From NCBI GenBank assembly GCA_036651575.1, contig JAVVXN010000001.1:1-64000 (forward strand): DNA of 64,000 bases, given 5' to 3'. A program made the translations under genes and the position numbers. The stretch comes from JAVWGW01 sp036651575. GTDB lineage: Bacteria > Actinomycetota > Coriobacteriia > Coriobacteriales > Eggerthellaceae. Shown in pieces: positions 25,164 to 34,316 of this stretch (its first letter is position 1; each line of letters opens with the position of its first letter). The notes below the pieces were generated by a model, which saw nothing but the letters and a program-made list of their open reading frames with translations, was not told where the DNA came from and did not search any database.

Positions 25164-26171
25164 ATGCTATCCGATAGACGTCAAAAAGTGCTCGCGGCAC
25201 TGATTGAAGAATATGTTGCCAATGTTGTGCCGGTTGGCTCGCGTACTTTAACTGAGCGCTATCATCTCGGTGTCAGCTCGGCAACGATTCGCAATGAACT
25301 TTCGATTTTGGAAGATGATGGCTATATCGCTCAGCCCCATACTTCCGCGGGGCGCATCCCTACCGATGTCGGCTACCGTGCCTTTGTTGATGAATTGCTG
25401 CATACCGAACTTTCAGAAGAATCACCCGTTGATGAGGATTCGATTCGCGAATTAAAAAACAACGCGACCGAACTCGATGATCTGATGGAGCAAACGTCGG
25501 CAACGCTCACCAAGCTTACCGATTGTCTCTCTATCGTTTTACCACCTTCGATCGTGTCGCTTCACGTCAAGCAGCTTTCGTTGATTTCGCTGACGCCCTA
25601 TCGGGTGCTTTTCGTTGTGGTGACCGAAGATGGACAAGTACTCAATCGTACGATTGATTTTTCCGAAGAAATCGATTGCGATAAGCTTGCGATGATCCAA
25701 AATTTACTCAACGATGTGTTTGTGGGGAAATCGCTTGCCGAAATAAAGAGCGGCATGAACTTCGATACCATTTCTGCGCTGGCAGATCCTCTCGCACAGA
25801 TCATGCTTGGTGAACTGTTTGCCTGCATGAAGGAGGGTGAAACGGGACGTGCTCACAGCCTGGGAATGACTTCGCTGCTCAAAAAACCTGAATTCAGCCA
25901 CGCTCAGGCTTTTCTTCCGGTTTTGCAGATGCTCGAAGACGATACCGTGCTGCTTCAAATCCTTGACGATGCGGAGCGCAGCGACCAGACGATGGTGAAG
26001 ATCGGTCATGAAAACAAAGCGGTTGAATTTGCCGGCGTTTCAGTGGTGGCGAGTCAGTACGGGCGTGGAGACGGGGCGGGTGTGGTTGCGGTTATCGGAC
26101 CGACTCGCATGAACTATTCTCAAGTAATACAGGCGGTGCGCGCTGCTAAGTGTGCATTGCAAGACCTATAG
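25164..26171 (+). CDS. hrcA: Heat-inducible transcription repressor HrcA
   Basis: Represses heat-shock genes by binding CIRCE. The 335-residue protein has an N-terminal winged helix (VPVGSRTLTERYHLGVSSAT near residues 22-41, then IAQPHTSAGRIPTDVGYRAF) and the C-terminal dimerisation/GAF-like domains. ATG 25164 follows AAAGGAAGTATGC. A CIRCE element lies 44 bases upstream. dnaJ is 26 bases downstream; grpE and dnaK are not adjacent, as is usual for the actinobacterial hrcA-dnaJ2 pair. Confidence 0.96.
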   Translation: MLSDRRQKVLAALIEEYVANVVPVGSRTLTERYHLGVSSATIRNELSILEDDGYIAQPHTSAGRIPTDVGYRAFVDELLHTELSEESPVDEDSIRELKNNATELDDLMEQTSATLTKLTDCLSIVLPPSIVSLHVKQLSLISLTPYRVLFVVVTEDGQVLNRTIDFSEEIDCDKLAMIQNLLNDVFVGKSLAEIKSGMNFDTISALADPLAQIMLGELFACMKEGETGRAHSLGMTSLLKKPEFSHAQAFLPVLQMLEDDTVLLQILDDAERSDQTMVKIGHENKAVEFAGVSVVASQYGRGDGAGVVAVIGPTRMNYSQVIQAVRAAKCALQDL

Positions 26172-26197
26172 AACGAAATCAGGAAGGCAAACGACTC

Positions 26198-27337
26198 ATG
26201 GCGAATGATCTCTACGAAGTGCTCGGAATTGAAAAGGGTGCAACAGAGGACGAGATAAAAAAGGCATTTCGCAGAAAAGCACGCGAATTGCATCCCGACG
26301 TCAATAAGGCGGAAGACGCCGAAGATAAGTTCAAAGAACTCAACGAGGCATACGATGTCTTAAGCGATGCCAATAAGCGCGCCCAGTATGATCGTTTCGG
26401 CACGATTCCCGGTGCTTCGGGAGGCGGGTCTTACGGTGGTGGATCGCAGTATGTCGATCTTGACGATCTGTTCGGCGGCGGATTTGGTATGGGCGATCTG
26501 TTCAGCTCGTTTTTTGGTGGCGGTGGATCTGGCCAGGCGACCGTGCGTAAAGAGGGTCGCGATATGGGAGCCGGGTTGCGTCTAACGCTTGAAGAGGTTG
26601 CCTCTGGCGCGAAAAAGGAAATCGTTTACGATCGATTGGCTCCTTGCCCCGATTGCGAAGGGAGCGGTCTGGGTCCTGATGGCGAAGAGGTTACGTGCCC
26701 CGATTGTCACGGGCAGGGTCGTGTTGTCGGCGTGCAACACACCTTTATGGGGGATATGCAAACGGCGACGACGTGTCGTGCTTGCGGCGGTACGGGCACG
26801 ACGATTAAAAATCCCTGTCCCGAATGCGAGGGTCAAGGACGAGTTCCCGATCGTCAGCGGGTGACCGTCGAAGTCCCCGTGGGTATTCGCGATGGTCAGC
26901 AGCTTCGTTTGTCTGGCTTTGGCGAGGCGGGCATGAACGGTGCGCGTGCGGGTGATTTGATCGTAACGTGTCGCATCCATACCCACGAATTCTTTGAACG
27001 TGAAGGCGATAATCTTCATGCGCGTGCCAATATTTCCATCGTTCAAGCAACGCTGGGTGCTGAAATCGAAATAGAGGGTGTCTTCGAAGACGAACAGGTC
27101 ACCGTGCGCGTTCCTGAAGGTTGTCAAAACGAACAGGTTGTGCGGGTTCGCGGTTTCGGCATGCCCCGTTTTAAGAGCGAGGCGCGGGGGGATCTCTACG
27201 TTCATATCAACGTTGTTATTCCGAAGAAAATAACCAAGAAGCAACGTGAGCTTCTCGAAAATCTTGCGGAGGAAATGGGTGAGGATGTTTCTGAAGCACG
27301 AACACCTTTGCAAAAACTTCGCGACGCGTTTGTCTAG
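26198..27337 (+). CDS. dnaJ: Chaperone DnaJ
   Basis: Stimulates the DnaK ATPase and binds unfolded proteins. The 379-residue protein has a J domain with the HPD tripeptide (ARELHPDVNK), a Gly/Phe-rich region (GGGFGMGDLFSSFFGGGGSG), four CxxCxGxG zinc motifs (CPDCEGSG, CPDCHGQG, CRACGGTG, CPECEGQG) and a C-terminal substrate domain, so it is a type I DnaJ. The ATG at 26198 is chosen by the conserved start MANDLYEVLG, with AGGAAGG upstream. Confidence 0.97.
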   Translation: MANDLYEVLGIEKGATEDEIKKAFRRKARELHPDVNKAEDAEDKFKELNEAYDVLSDANKRAQYDRFGTIPGASGGGSYGGGSQYVDLDDLFGGGFGMGDLFSSFFGGGGSGQATVRKEGRDMGAGLRLTLEEVASGAKKEIVYDRLAPCPDCEGSGLGPDGEEVTCPDCHGQGRVVGVQHTFMGDMQTATTCRACGGTGTTIKNPCPECEGQGRVPDRQRVTVEVPVGIRDGQQLRLSGFGEAGMNGARAGDLIVTCRIHTHEFFEREGDNLHARANISIVQATLGAEIEIEGVFEDEQVTVRVPEGCQNEQVVRVRGFGMPRFKSEARGDLYVHINVVIPKKITKKQRELLENLAEEMGEDVSEARTPLQKLRDAFV

Positions 27338-27355
27338 GCGGAAAGGCACTACGCA

Positions 27356-28141
27356 ATGTCTTTGCAGCATTTCTTTTTAGAAGACCAGGTTCTCTCCGCT
27401 GAGGTGACCGATACTTTTTTCGTGCGCCTCTCAGATGACGACGCGAAACACGCGCGCGTTTTGCGGCTTGGGATCGGCGAACACATTGCGATCGTTGATG
27501 CTGTCAAGGATTATTTCGAGTGCGAGATCACCTCGTTTGACGCGGGTGGTTTGATGGTGCGCATTGCGGGTAAGCTTGAACCGACGCGGGGTATTCCCCG
27601 CGTCGTGCTTGTTCAGGGTCTTGCTAAAGGCGACAAGATGGATACGATTATTCGCCACGCGACCGAGCTGGGGGTATTCGGTTTCGTGCCGCTTATCTGC
27701 GAGCGCAGTATCGTCAAGCTTGATTCGAAAAAAGCGGCCGCGAAAACGGATCGATGGCGCTCCATCGCAAAATCAGCCGCTATGCAATCGGGTCAACTAT
27801 CGCTTCCCGAAGTTGCTCTTCCGCAGACCATCGATGGAGTTATTGCTCTGCTTTCGCAGGTAACGGCACTCCTTATCTGTTGGGAACAGGCTTCTTCGGT
27901 CGAAAATTTGCACGCAGCTCTTGCAAAGGCGCTCAAACAGACAGCGACTTTACCTGCCGATGCGTGCGTGGCTGTCGTGGTGGGTCCCGAGGGTGGATTG
28001 AGCAGTGCTGAGGTCGATGCTTTTCTTTCGGGCAACGATCGAGCGGCGCTCGTAAGTCTCGGTCCTTCGATTCTTCGCACCGAAACTGCAGGTATTGTCG
28101 CTCCGGCTCTGGTGCTCTACGAATTGGGCGGATTGCAATGA
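27356..28141 (+). CDS. rsmE: 16S rRNA m3U1498 methyltransferase RsmE
   Basis: Methylates U1498 in the decoding region of 16S rRNA with SAM. The 261-residue protein has the N-terminal PUA-like part (DDAKHARVLRLGIGEHIAIV) and a SPOUT knot carrying VVGPEGGLSSAEVDAF and LGPSILRTETA, which bind SAM. It lies in the conserved dnaJ-rsmE-mtaB order; prmA, often between dnaJ and rsmE, is missing here. Confidence 0.94.
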   Translation: MSLQHFFLEDQVLSAEVTDTFFVRLSDDDAKHARVLRLGIGEHIAIVDAVKDYFECEITSFDAGGLMVRIAGKLEPTRGIPRVVLVQGLAKGDKMDTIIRHATELGVFGFVPLICERSIVKLDSKKAAAKTDRWRSIAKSAAMQSGQLSLPEVALPQTIDGVIALLSQVTALLICWEQASSVENLHAALAKALKQTATLPADACVAVVVGPEGGLSSAEVDAFLSGNDRAALVSLGPSILRTETAGIVAPALVLYELGGLQ

Positions 28142-28205
28142 TGCGGCGGGGGAGCGCGAAGTTCTTTGTGAGAGACCGCGGCGATGCGGGAAAGGGTGAG
28201 CGGTC

Positions 28206-29393
28206 GTGAAGTTTGCTGTCGTCAATTTAGGCTGCAAGGTGAATCGTGTTGAATCAGACACGATTGCGGCCGCTTGTCTCGCCCGCAACTATGGTGAAGT
28301 TTCTCCCGTCGATGCGGATGTTGTTTTTATCAATACGTGCACCGTAACGGGCGAAGCAGAAAAAAAGACCCGCAAAGCTGTCCATCGGGTTTTGAGAGAA
28401 AATACGCTTGCCCGTGTGGTGGTGACGGGTTGTGCCGCAGCAATCGCCCCTGAAGTGTTTTTGGCCATGGATAAACGCGTCGTCGTTGAACCCGACAAAT
28501 CGAAGGTCATCTCGGCGGTTGAAGACTTCGATATCGCTCGATCGGATTTTTCGCTTCTCCGTGTGGGTCAAGTGTTCCCCACACGCGTTGGTGTCAAAGT
28601 GCAAGATGGCTGTAATAATGCTTGTACGTACTGTATCGTGCATGTTGCACGCGGTCGCGCAACGAGCCGTACGCTTGATGATGTCGTACGCGAAGTGCGT
28701 GAATACGCTGATGTGGGCACGAAAGAAATCGTTTTGACGGGCATCAATTTGGGGTCATATAACTGCGGGGGAGTGCGCCTTGCAGACCTGTTGAGCACCT
28801 TGCTTTCGGCAACTTCCAAGGTGCGCTTTCGTATTTCCAGCATTGAGCCACGCGATGTTGATGATGCCCTCATCGACCTTCTTGCACAATCGGACGGTCG
28901 CGTTTGTCGTCATCTTCACCTTCCGCTCCAGGCGGGATCGGCGAAAGTGCTGCGTGAAATGGCGCGCCCCTATACCGCTCTTGATTACGAAACGTTGGTT
29001 GAAAAGCTCTACGCAGCCCTTCCGATGCTTTCGTTATCCACCGACATCATCGCGGGTTTTCCCGGTGAGACCGATTCCGATTTTGAGGAAACGCTTGCGC
29101 TTGCGCGTCGGTGTCGTTTTTCGAAGATCCATACGTTTCCCTACTCCCGTCGCGCAGGCACTCCTGCTGCGGCACGCTTGGATCAGGTGGATCCCCTCGT
29201 TAAATCGGCGCGTGCTGTTCTCCTGCGCCAGCTCGGGGAAGAGTTGCGTGCGCAGGAGTATTCGAAACGGTCGGGAAGTATCGAGTCCGTGCTGATCGAG
29301 CGCCACGGTATGGCTACGACGGAAAGCTATTTTGAAATTGCCGTCTCTCCCGATTTAACCGTTGGCGACCTTGTTTCGATGCGCTTGCCATAA
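28206..29393 (+). CDS. mtaB: tRNA t6A37 methylthiotransferase MtaB
   Basis: Adds a methylthio group to t6A37 of ANN-decoding tRNAs. The 395-residue protein has the N-terminal MTTase domain with Cys10, Cys45 and Cys76, and the radical SAM motif at Cys136, Cys140, Cys143 (CNNACTYC). The opening NLGCKVNRVES and HVARGRATSR fit MtaB rather than MiaB or RimO, both of which occur separately in this window. It starts at GTG 28206. The C-terminal TRAM domain appears short. Confidence 0.92.
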   Translation: MKFAVVNLGCKVNRVESDTIAAACLARNYGEVSPVDADVVFINTCTVTGEAEKKTRKAVHRVLRENTLARVVVTGCAAAIAPEVFLAMDKRVVVEPDKSKVISAVEDFDIARSDFSLLRVGQVFPTRVGVKVQDGCNNACTYCIVHVARGRATSRTLDDVVREVREYADVGTKEIVLTGINLGSYNCGGVRLADLLSTLLSATSKVRFRISSIEPRDVDDALIDLLAQSDGRVCRHLHLPLQAGSAKVLREMARPYTALDYETLVEKLYAALPMLSLSTDIIAGFPGETDSDFEETLALARRCRFSKIHTFPYSRRAGTPAAARLDQVDPLVKSARAVLLRQLGEELRAQEYSKRSGSIESVLIERHGMATTESYFEIAVSPDLTVGDLVSMRLP

Positions 29394-29442
29394 GCATTCC
29401 ATCGGGATTCTATAACGTGCGTTTTCCTTGAAAAACTCCGTG

Positions 29443-29455
29443 ATACAATGGCGCC
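29443..29455 (+). promoter_or_regulatory. Extended -10 promoter; leaderless phoH transcript likely
   Basis: TGATACAAT is an extended -10, with the hexamer TACAAT at 29444-29449. Six bases (29450-29455) separate it from the A of the phoH start codon at 29456, which is where transcription would be expected to begin. No ribosome binding site precedes the ATG. Confidence 0.5.
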
Positions 29456-30412
29456 ATGACGAATCAAACTCAAATCACGCTCACGGTTCCCGAAGGTGTC
29501 AATATGGCGCTGATTGTTGGGCAAACAGACGAGACCATTCACCTTATTGAAGAAGCTTATCAAGCTCGCATTACGCTGCGGGGCAACACCATTAATCTTG
29601 CGGGTGATCCGATAGAGGTTCAGTCGCTTACGGCTTTGTTCTCCGACTTGATAAAACTTATTGAGGGCGGCAGCGAGCCGACCCTTGAGTACGTCCGTCA
29701 CGCAATCGATCTTTTGCGCACGGGCGAATTTGCTCCGGCTGCTTTGCGCGACGATATCCTTCTCACGTATCGTGGGCGCGCTATACGATCTAAAACAGCT
29801 GGTCAAAAACGCTACGTTGATGCAATTCGCGATAACACGATCACGTTTGGTATAGGGCCTGCCGGTACGGGAAAAACGTACCTAGCCATGGCCATGGCTG
29901 TGGCGGCGCTCAAGCGCAAAGAAGTTGGTCGTATTATTTTGACTCGCCCGGTGGTGGAAGCGGGGGAAAACCTTGGCTTTTTACCCGGCACGCTTTCCGA
30001 AAAGGTCGACCCCTACATTCGTCCGCTCTACGATGCTCTTTTTGACATGACCGATACGGAACGCGCAAACCAGCTGATTGAGGACGGCATCATCGAAATC
30101 GCTCCTCTTGCGTTTATGCGCGGACGAACGCTCAATGATAGCTTTATCATTTTGGATGAAGCGCAAAACACTACTCCCGAACAGATAAAGATGTTTTTGA
30201 CGCGTTTGGGATTCGGTTCAAAGATGGTTATTACCGGGGATGTAACCCAGCTCGATCTACCGAATGGTGTTTCGGGTCTCAAGGATATCGGGGCGATTCT
30301 GCACGATATTGACGATATCGCTTTTTGCAACTTTACCGGAAAAGATGTGGTGCGCCATTCGCTCGTTGCCGCTATCGTGTCGGCGTATGAAAAGGCTACA
30401 AGACGCCCGTAG
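29456..30412 (+). CDS. phoH: PhoH-like ATPase
   Basis: A 318-residue P-loop ATPase of the PhoH family, linked to RNA metabolism and paired with YbeY in most bacteria. An N-terminal KH-like part (about 1-95) precedes the ATPase domain with Walker A GPAGTGKTYLAMAMA near residue 141 and Walker B FIILDEAQNTTPEQ near 230. Exact activity is unproven in the family. ATG 29456 lacks a ribosome binding site but follows a -10 element at leaderless distance. Confidence 0.94.
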   Translation: MTNQTQITLTVPEGVNMALIVGQTDETIHLIEEAYQARITLRGNTINLAGDPIEVQSLTALFSDLIKLIEGGSEPTLEYVRHAIDLLRTGEFAPAALRDDILLTYRGRAIRSKTAGQKRYVDAIRDNTITFGIGPAGTGKTYLAMAMAVAALKRKEVGRIILTRPVVEAGENLGFLPGTLSEKVDPYIRPLYDALFDMTDTERANQLIEDGIIEIAPLAFMRGRTLNDSFIILDEAQNTTPEQIKMFLTRLGFGSKMVITGDVTQLDLPNGVSGLKDIGAILHDIDDIAFCNFTGKDVVRHSLVAAIVSAYEKATRRP

Positions 30413-30486
30413 CAGCATGGATCGTTACGGGGATGCAAAGGGAGAGCGTTGGTGTTTCCCGGATATAAAGAGAAAGAGTGAATTCG

Positions 30487-30948
30487 ATGGATATTCAGAT
30501 CAACTACAACTACCAAGAAGGTAAGGTTGTCAACCTGCCGTTGAAGGAATTAACGGAATTCGTGCTTAGCAGCCAAGATGAACCCTTCAATACCGAAGTC
30601 TCGATAAGCTTTGTCACCGACGATGCGATTGCCCAGCTCAACGAAGAGTATCGTGGCAAGCAAGGACCGACCGACGTCCTGTCGTTTGAGTGTGATGGGG
30701 CCATGGATGATTTGGAAGCATCTCTCCAGGTTGAAGCACCTGTTTTTGAGTTGGGCGATGTGGTTATCGCCCCCGATGTGGCCGAAGCGCAGACCAAGGA
30801 ATTTGGAACTACCTTCGAAGAGGAGATCAGCCTTTTGCTGGTACATGGGCTGCTGCATCTTTGTGGATACGACCATATTGACGACGATGAAGCGCAGCGC
30901 ATGGAAAGCCTCGAGTCGGAATTGCTCGAAGCGTGGGAAGCTCGCTAG
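30487..30948 (+). CDS. ybeY: Endoribonuclease YbeY
   Basis: A zinc RNase needed for 16S rRNA 3'-end maturation and ribosome quality control. The 153-residue protein has the metal site HGLLHLCGYDHIDDDE near its C-terminus and the upstream RGKQGPTDVLSFEC signature. I chose ATG 30487 (MDIQINYN); an in-frame GTG at 30478 would add three residues. It sits in the conserved phoH-ybeY-dgkA-era order. Confidence 0.95.
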   Translation: MDIQINYNYQEGKVVNLPLKELTEFVLSSQDEPFNTEVSISFVTDDAIAQLNEEYRGKQGPTDVLSFECDGAMDDLEASLQVEAPVFELGDVVIAPDVAEAQTKEFGTTFEEEISLLLVHGLLHLCGYDHIDDDEAQRMESLESELLEAWEAR

Positions 30949-30950
30949 GC

Positions 30951-31322
30951 GTGAAACCGATAACGTCATTTTTTGGGTCATTTCGCTTTGCGTTTCAGGG
31001 AATAGCAACAGCTTTTCGAGAGGGTCGTAACATTCGTGTGCAGGCACTCATTGCCCTGCTGGCTTGTATTCTCGGTTTTTGTTTTCGCATCGATCCGCTG
31101 TCGTGGATTGCGCTGTTGTTATGTATCGGAGCGGTGCTTTCCGCGGAGTGTGTCAATACCGCGTTGGAAGATCTTGTCGATCTGGTAAGCCCTCAATATC
31201 ATCCGCTCGCAAAATCGGTGAAGGATATGGCGGCAGGTGCCGTTTTAATCTTGTCATTGGTGTCATGCGCTGTGGGGATCATTATTTTTGGAACGGCACT
31301 GATGCCGTTCTTAGGTATATAA
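30951..31322 (+). CDS. dgkA: Diacylglycerol/undecaprenol kinase family protein
   Basis: A small integral membrane kinase, 123 residues, with three membrane helices. The family signature AECVNTALEDLVDLVSP followed by HPLAKSVKDMAAGAVLI supplies the Glu and Asp residues that bind Mg-ATP. Gram-positive members phosphorylate undecaprenol to recycle the cell-wall carrier lipid, the likely role here. The GTG at 30951, two bases after the ybeY stop, begins VKPITSFF; a GTG at 30933 inside ybeY is an alternative. Confidence 0.88.
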   Translation: MKPITSFFGSFRFAFQGIATAFREGRNIRVQALIALLACILGFCFRIDPLSWIALLLCIGAVLSAECVNTALEDLVDLVSPQYHPLAKSVKDMAAGAVLILSLVSCAVGIIIFGTALMPFLGI

Positions 31323-31341
31323 AGCACGAGGAAGGAATTAC

Positions 31342-32289
31342 GTGTCAAACGAAATCGAAGACACTGCACTATCTGAAACTAGTTCAGAGCAAGTCCCTTT
31401 TCATTCGGGTTTTGTCACCTTGGTTGGCCGCCCGAATGCGGGTAAATCAACGCTGATCAATGCCATCATGGGGAAGAAATTAGCCATTACTTCCGATACG
31501 GCTCAAACAACGAGACATCGATTCCGAGCTATTTTGACACGCCCTGAATTTCAAATGGTCATGGTCGATACGCCCGGATTGCATAAGCCCCACGATGTGC
31601 TGGGACAAGAGCTCAACACATCGGCTTTGGCGACGCTCAACGACATCGATGTCGTCGCTTTTCTGATCGATGCTTCGCAGCCGATCGGTAAAGGCGATGC
31701 GTGGGTGGCCGAGCAGCTTCGAGGGGTGCGTGCAAAGAAGATTCTCGTGCTTTCTAAAACCGACCTGGTCAGTGATACCGCTTTGGAGATTCAGCGCGTA
31801 CGCGCTGCTGCCCTGGGTGATTGGGATAGTTTTGTTGCGGTGTCGGCGAAAAAAACGGAGAATATTGAAGGTTTTATCGCGGCTGTTTCCGAGACGCTCC
31901 CGTTGGGCCCCCAGTGGTTTTCTGCCGATGTTGAGACCGATCAACCCCTTGAAGTTATCGTTGCTGAATTTATTCGCGAGAAAATTTTACGGAGCTTTCA
32001 CGATGAAGTACCCCATGCCATCGGTGTTGTGGTCGATGAAATGGAATACGTTAAAAAGAGTGATCTCTATCGTATTCATGCCACGATTTTTGTTGAGCGA
32101 GATAGTCAAAAAGGCATCATCATCGGCAAAGGGGGAGCGTCGATCAAGCAGATTGGCACCGAAGCGAGGCGTGATCTCGAGGTACTGCTGCGCGGTCGGG
32201 TTTTCCTTGACTTAAACGTGAAGGTGAAGAAGAATTGGCGACGTGATTTGAACCAAATTCGGCGGTTCGGATACGGGGAGGGGATCTAG
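31342..32289 (+). CDS. era: GTPase Era
   Basis: A GTPase that binds the 3' end of 16S rRNA and checks 30S assembly. The 315-residue protein has G1 GRPNAGKSTLINAIMG, G3 DTPGLH, G4 SKTD and a C-terminal KH domain with GKGGASIKQIGTEARRDLE. It begins at GTG 31342 after GAGGAAGG; the first ~16 residues are an acidic extension. The phoH-ybeY-dgkA-era-recO order is conserved in Gram-positives. Confidence 0.97.
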   Translation: MSNEIEDTALSETSSEQVPFHSGFVTLVGRPNAGKSTLINAIMGKKLAITSDTAQTTRHRFRAILTRPEFQMVMVDTPGLHKPHDVLGQELNTSALATLNDIDVVAFLIDASQPIGKGDAWVAEQLRGVRAKKILVLSKTDLVSDTALEIQRVRAAALGDWDSFVAVSAKKTENIEGFIAAVSETLPLGPQWFSADVETDQPLEVIVAEFIREKILRSFHDEVPHAIGVVVDEMEYVKKSDLYRIHATIFVERDSQKGIIIGKGGASIKQIGTEARRDLEVLLRGRVFLDLNVKVKKNWRRDLNQIRRFGYGEGI

Positions 32290-32296
32290 CGAAGCT

Positions 32297-33430
32297 ATGT
32301 CCCGCTTTGATGATCGAGATGAAATAAGGCGCCGTGCCAAAGAACACCTTGATGCGCGCCAGGGATTTGGCGGTTCTTCGGACAGGCAGGATACGCGGCG
32401 TGGTGCAGGGGTGCGTCAGGCGCTGTATACACGCAAAGATCAATCAAGCGATCCTTCGCGGGCATCTCTGCGCGCTGGTGGGGGAATTTTCGCCGTCTTG
32501 AAGTCGCTTCCAAAAGGAAGTTTGTCTTTGCGCAGGATTGCCTGTGGGCTTATTGCTCTCGCCCTTGCTGCCATCCTCTTTTTTTCTTGTTTTGCGTATA
32601 TGCGGGGGTGCAGTGAACGTGCTGTGTCGGATGATTCTTTGCCACCAAGCGACACTCAGCCGGATTCGTCTTATGCCACATCTTTTGCTGAGTCGATAAC
32701 GCTTCCTGAATATTTAGATGATGAGCTTAAAGATGCTTTACTTGCTCAGGCGCAAACCAGTGATGCTCTTGCGCATATTGCACAACGCGCCGATGACTAT
32801 GCCATCGATGGTATTGAAGTGCAACAAAAAATTCTGAAACTCGCGCTCAAAGAGCCGGCGGCGCTTCCCTTTGTGACGGGTTTTCCCGATTCATATCCGG
32901 CGACTGCCGGCCAGCCTTATACCGATGCTCTCACGAAAGGGACGATTCCTCTGTTGCAGCAGTGGGATCCCCGCTGGGGGTATGTTCAGTACAGTTCGGC
33001 CCCCTTTGGTCTTACGGGGTGTTGCCCAACTGCCTTTTCCATGGTGTATATGGGTCTCACGGGAAAAGCGGACATGACACCTGCTGCTATGGGAGAGCTT
33101 GCATCTAATAATGGCTATATGGATGAATTTAAGGGCACTGATGGACGATTTTTGCTTGACGAATCGGCATCGTTGGGTCTTTCATGTAATACGGTTCCTC
33201 TTGATGCTGGATCTTTGCGTCTTTGTTTGCAGGCGGGAGAAATTGTTATTTGCAACGTTGGTCCGGGTGACTTTACCGACGATGGGCATTTTTTCGTTAT
33301 CGTGGGACTCAATGAAGACGGTAGCGCAAAAATAAACGATCCATATTCAAAAGTTCGTTCAGAAAAATCCTGGGATATTGATGTTCTTACACGTCAGACC
33401 ATCGCTCTGTATTCCTTCCGTTTGGCTTAG
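32297..33430 (+). CDS. Membrane-anchored C39-like peptidase family protein
   Basis: A 377-residue protein with a basic cytoplasmic N-terminus (about 1-72), one membrane helix (about 76-98) and an extracytoplasmic C39-type (papain-like) domain. The candidate catalytic Cys is in LTGCCPTAFSMVY, the His in DDGHFFVIVG, and the third residue in INDPYS. The preceding WDPRWGYVQY is typical of peptidase_C39_2 proteins, which cleave secreted peptides or wall-linked substrates. It is inserted between era and recO, which usually adjoin, 7 bases after era. The substrate is unknown. Confidence 0.82.
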   Translation: MSRFDDRDEIRRRAKEHLDARQGFGGSSDRQDTRRGAGVRQALYTRKDQSSDPSRASLRAGGGIFAVLKSLPKGSLSLRRIACGLIALALAAILFFSCFAYMRGCSERAVSDDSLPPSDTQPDSSYATSFAESITLPEYLDDELKDALLAQAQTSDALAHIAQRADDYAIDGIEVQQKILKLALKEPAALPFVTGFPDSYPATAGQPYTDALTKGTIPLLQQWDPRWGYVQYSSAPFGLTGCCPTAFSMVYMGLTGKADMTPAAMGELASNNGYMDEFKGTDGRFLLDESASLGLSCNTVPLDAGSLRLCLQAGEIVICNVGPGDFTDDGHFFVIVGLNEDGSAKINDPYSKVRSEKSWDIDVLTRQTIALYSFRLA

Positions 33431-33441
33431 AGGGGTTCGTT

Positions 33442-34212
33442 GTGGCTCAGCAAACGTATCGGGCTCGAGTTATCGTGTTGCAAAAAACGAAACTGGGCGA
33501 AACGGATTTAATTCTCACCTTACTTGCTGAGGATGGATCGCAGATTCGTGCCGTTGCGAAAGGGGCTCGCAGGCCAAGTAGCCCGTTTTCTTCTCGACTC
33601 GAGCTCTATTCGCAAGCGCAGGTGTTGCTCGCTGCTGGACGCAGTCTCGATATCGTGAAGGAAGCTCAAATCATCGAAAGTAACGCTGAGCTTCGCCATG
33701 ACATGGAGCATGCCGCCGCCGCCGCGCCTTTGGCAGAATTGCTGAACAAAGTCACCCAGCTGGGGCTTGTAAGTCCTCAGGTGTTTTTGCTGACGCAGGT
33801 TTGTCTTTCTGCAATAGGTAAGGCAAGTCCGACGGGCGCTCTTGCGATCACCGCGGCACACCTGCTCAAAGCGGTTTCCTTTTCAGGGTTCCGCCCTTCA
33901 CTTTCCCGTTGTGCTCGATGCGGTAATCCGATCGATTACCGTGTAGCGGATGTGAAAACGGCGGTTTCCTACACGGAAGGGGGAGTGATCTGCAAAGCGT
34001 GCGCTCCCTCTTCCGATGTGGTTTTGCTCTCCACACAAACCTGTAATTGGGCGCGCGTTTTTTTGCATACCACGATTGACGACATCGCAGCAATGCAGGT
34101 TGCTCCTGGTGCCGCTCTTGCTGTTCTTCACTTTTGCCAGCCCTGGATTAAAGAGCATATAGGATTAAATCTTAAGTCCCTTAACTTTTTATTTACGTGC
34201 GGTCTTTTTTAA
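33442..34212 (+). CDS. recO: DNA repair protein RecO
   Basis: Anneals DNA strands and with RecR loads RecA onto SSB-coated DNA. The 256-residue protein has the N-terminal OB fold (RARVIVLQKTKLGETDLILTL), a helical middle, and a zinc-binding C-terminal part with CARCGNP and CKAC cysteines. It begins at GTG 33442 after GAGGGG. The terminal MLF-like hydrophobic end is normal. Confidence 0.92.
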   Translation: MAQQTYRARVIVLQKTKLGETDLILTLLAEDGSQIRAVAKGARRPSSPFSSRLELYSQAQVLLAAGRSLDIVKEAQIIESNAELRHDMEHAAAAAPLAELLNKVTQLGLVSPQVFLLTQVCLSAIGKASPTGALAITAAHLLKAVSFSGFRPSLSRCARCGNPIDYRVADVKTAVSYTEGGVICKACAPSSDVVLLSTQTCNWARVFLHTTIDDIAAMQVAPGAALAVLHFCQPWIKEHIGLNLKSLNFLFTCGLF

Positions 34213-34316
34213 CGATCGCTCTTTCCCCGCAGTTCGCGAGGGGGGGTGTGTCTTTCAGGTACCATAGTATAATAGTGGGAATTTGTAATGACAGGATCGT
34301 GGGGTGTTTGATGAAG

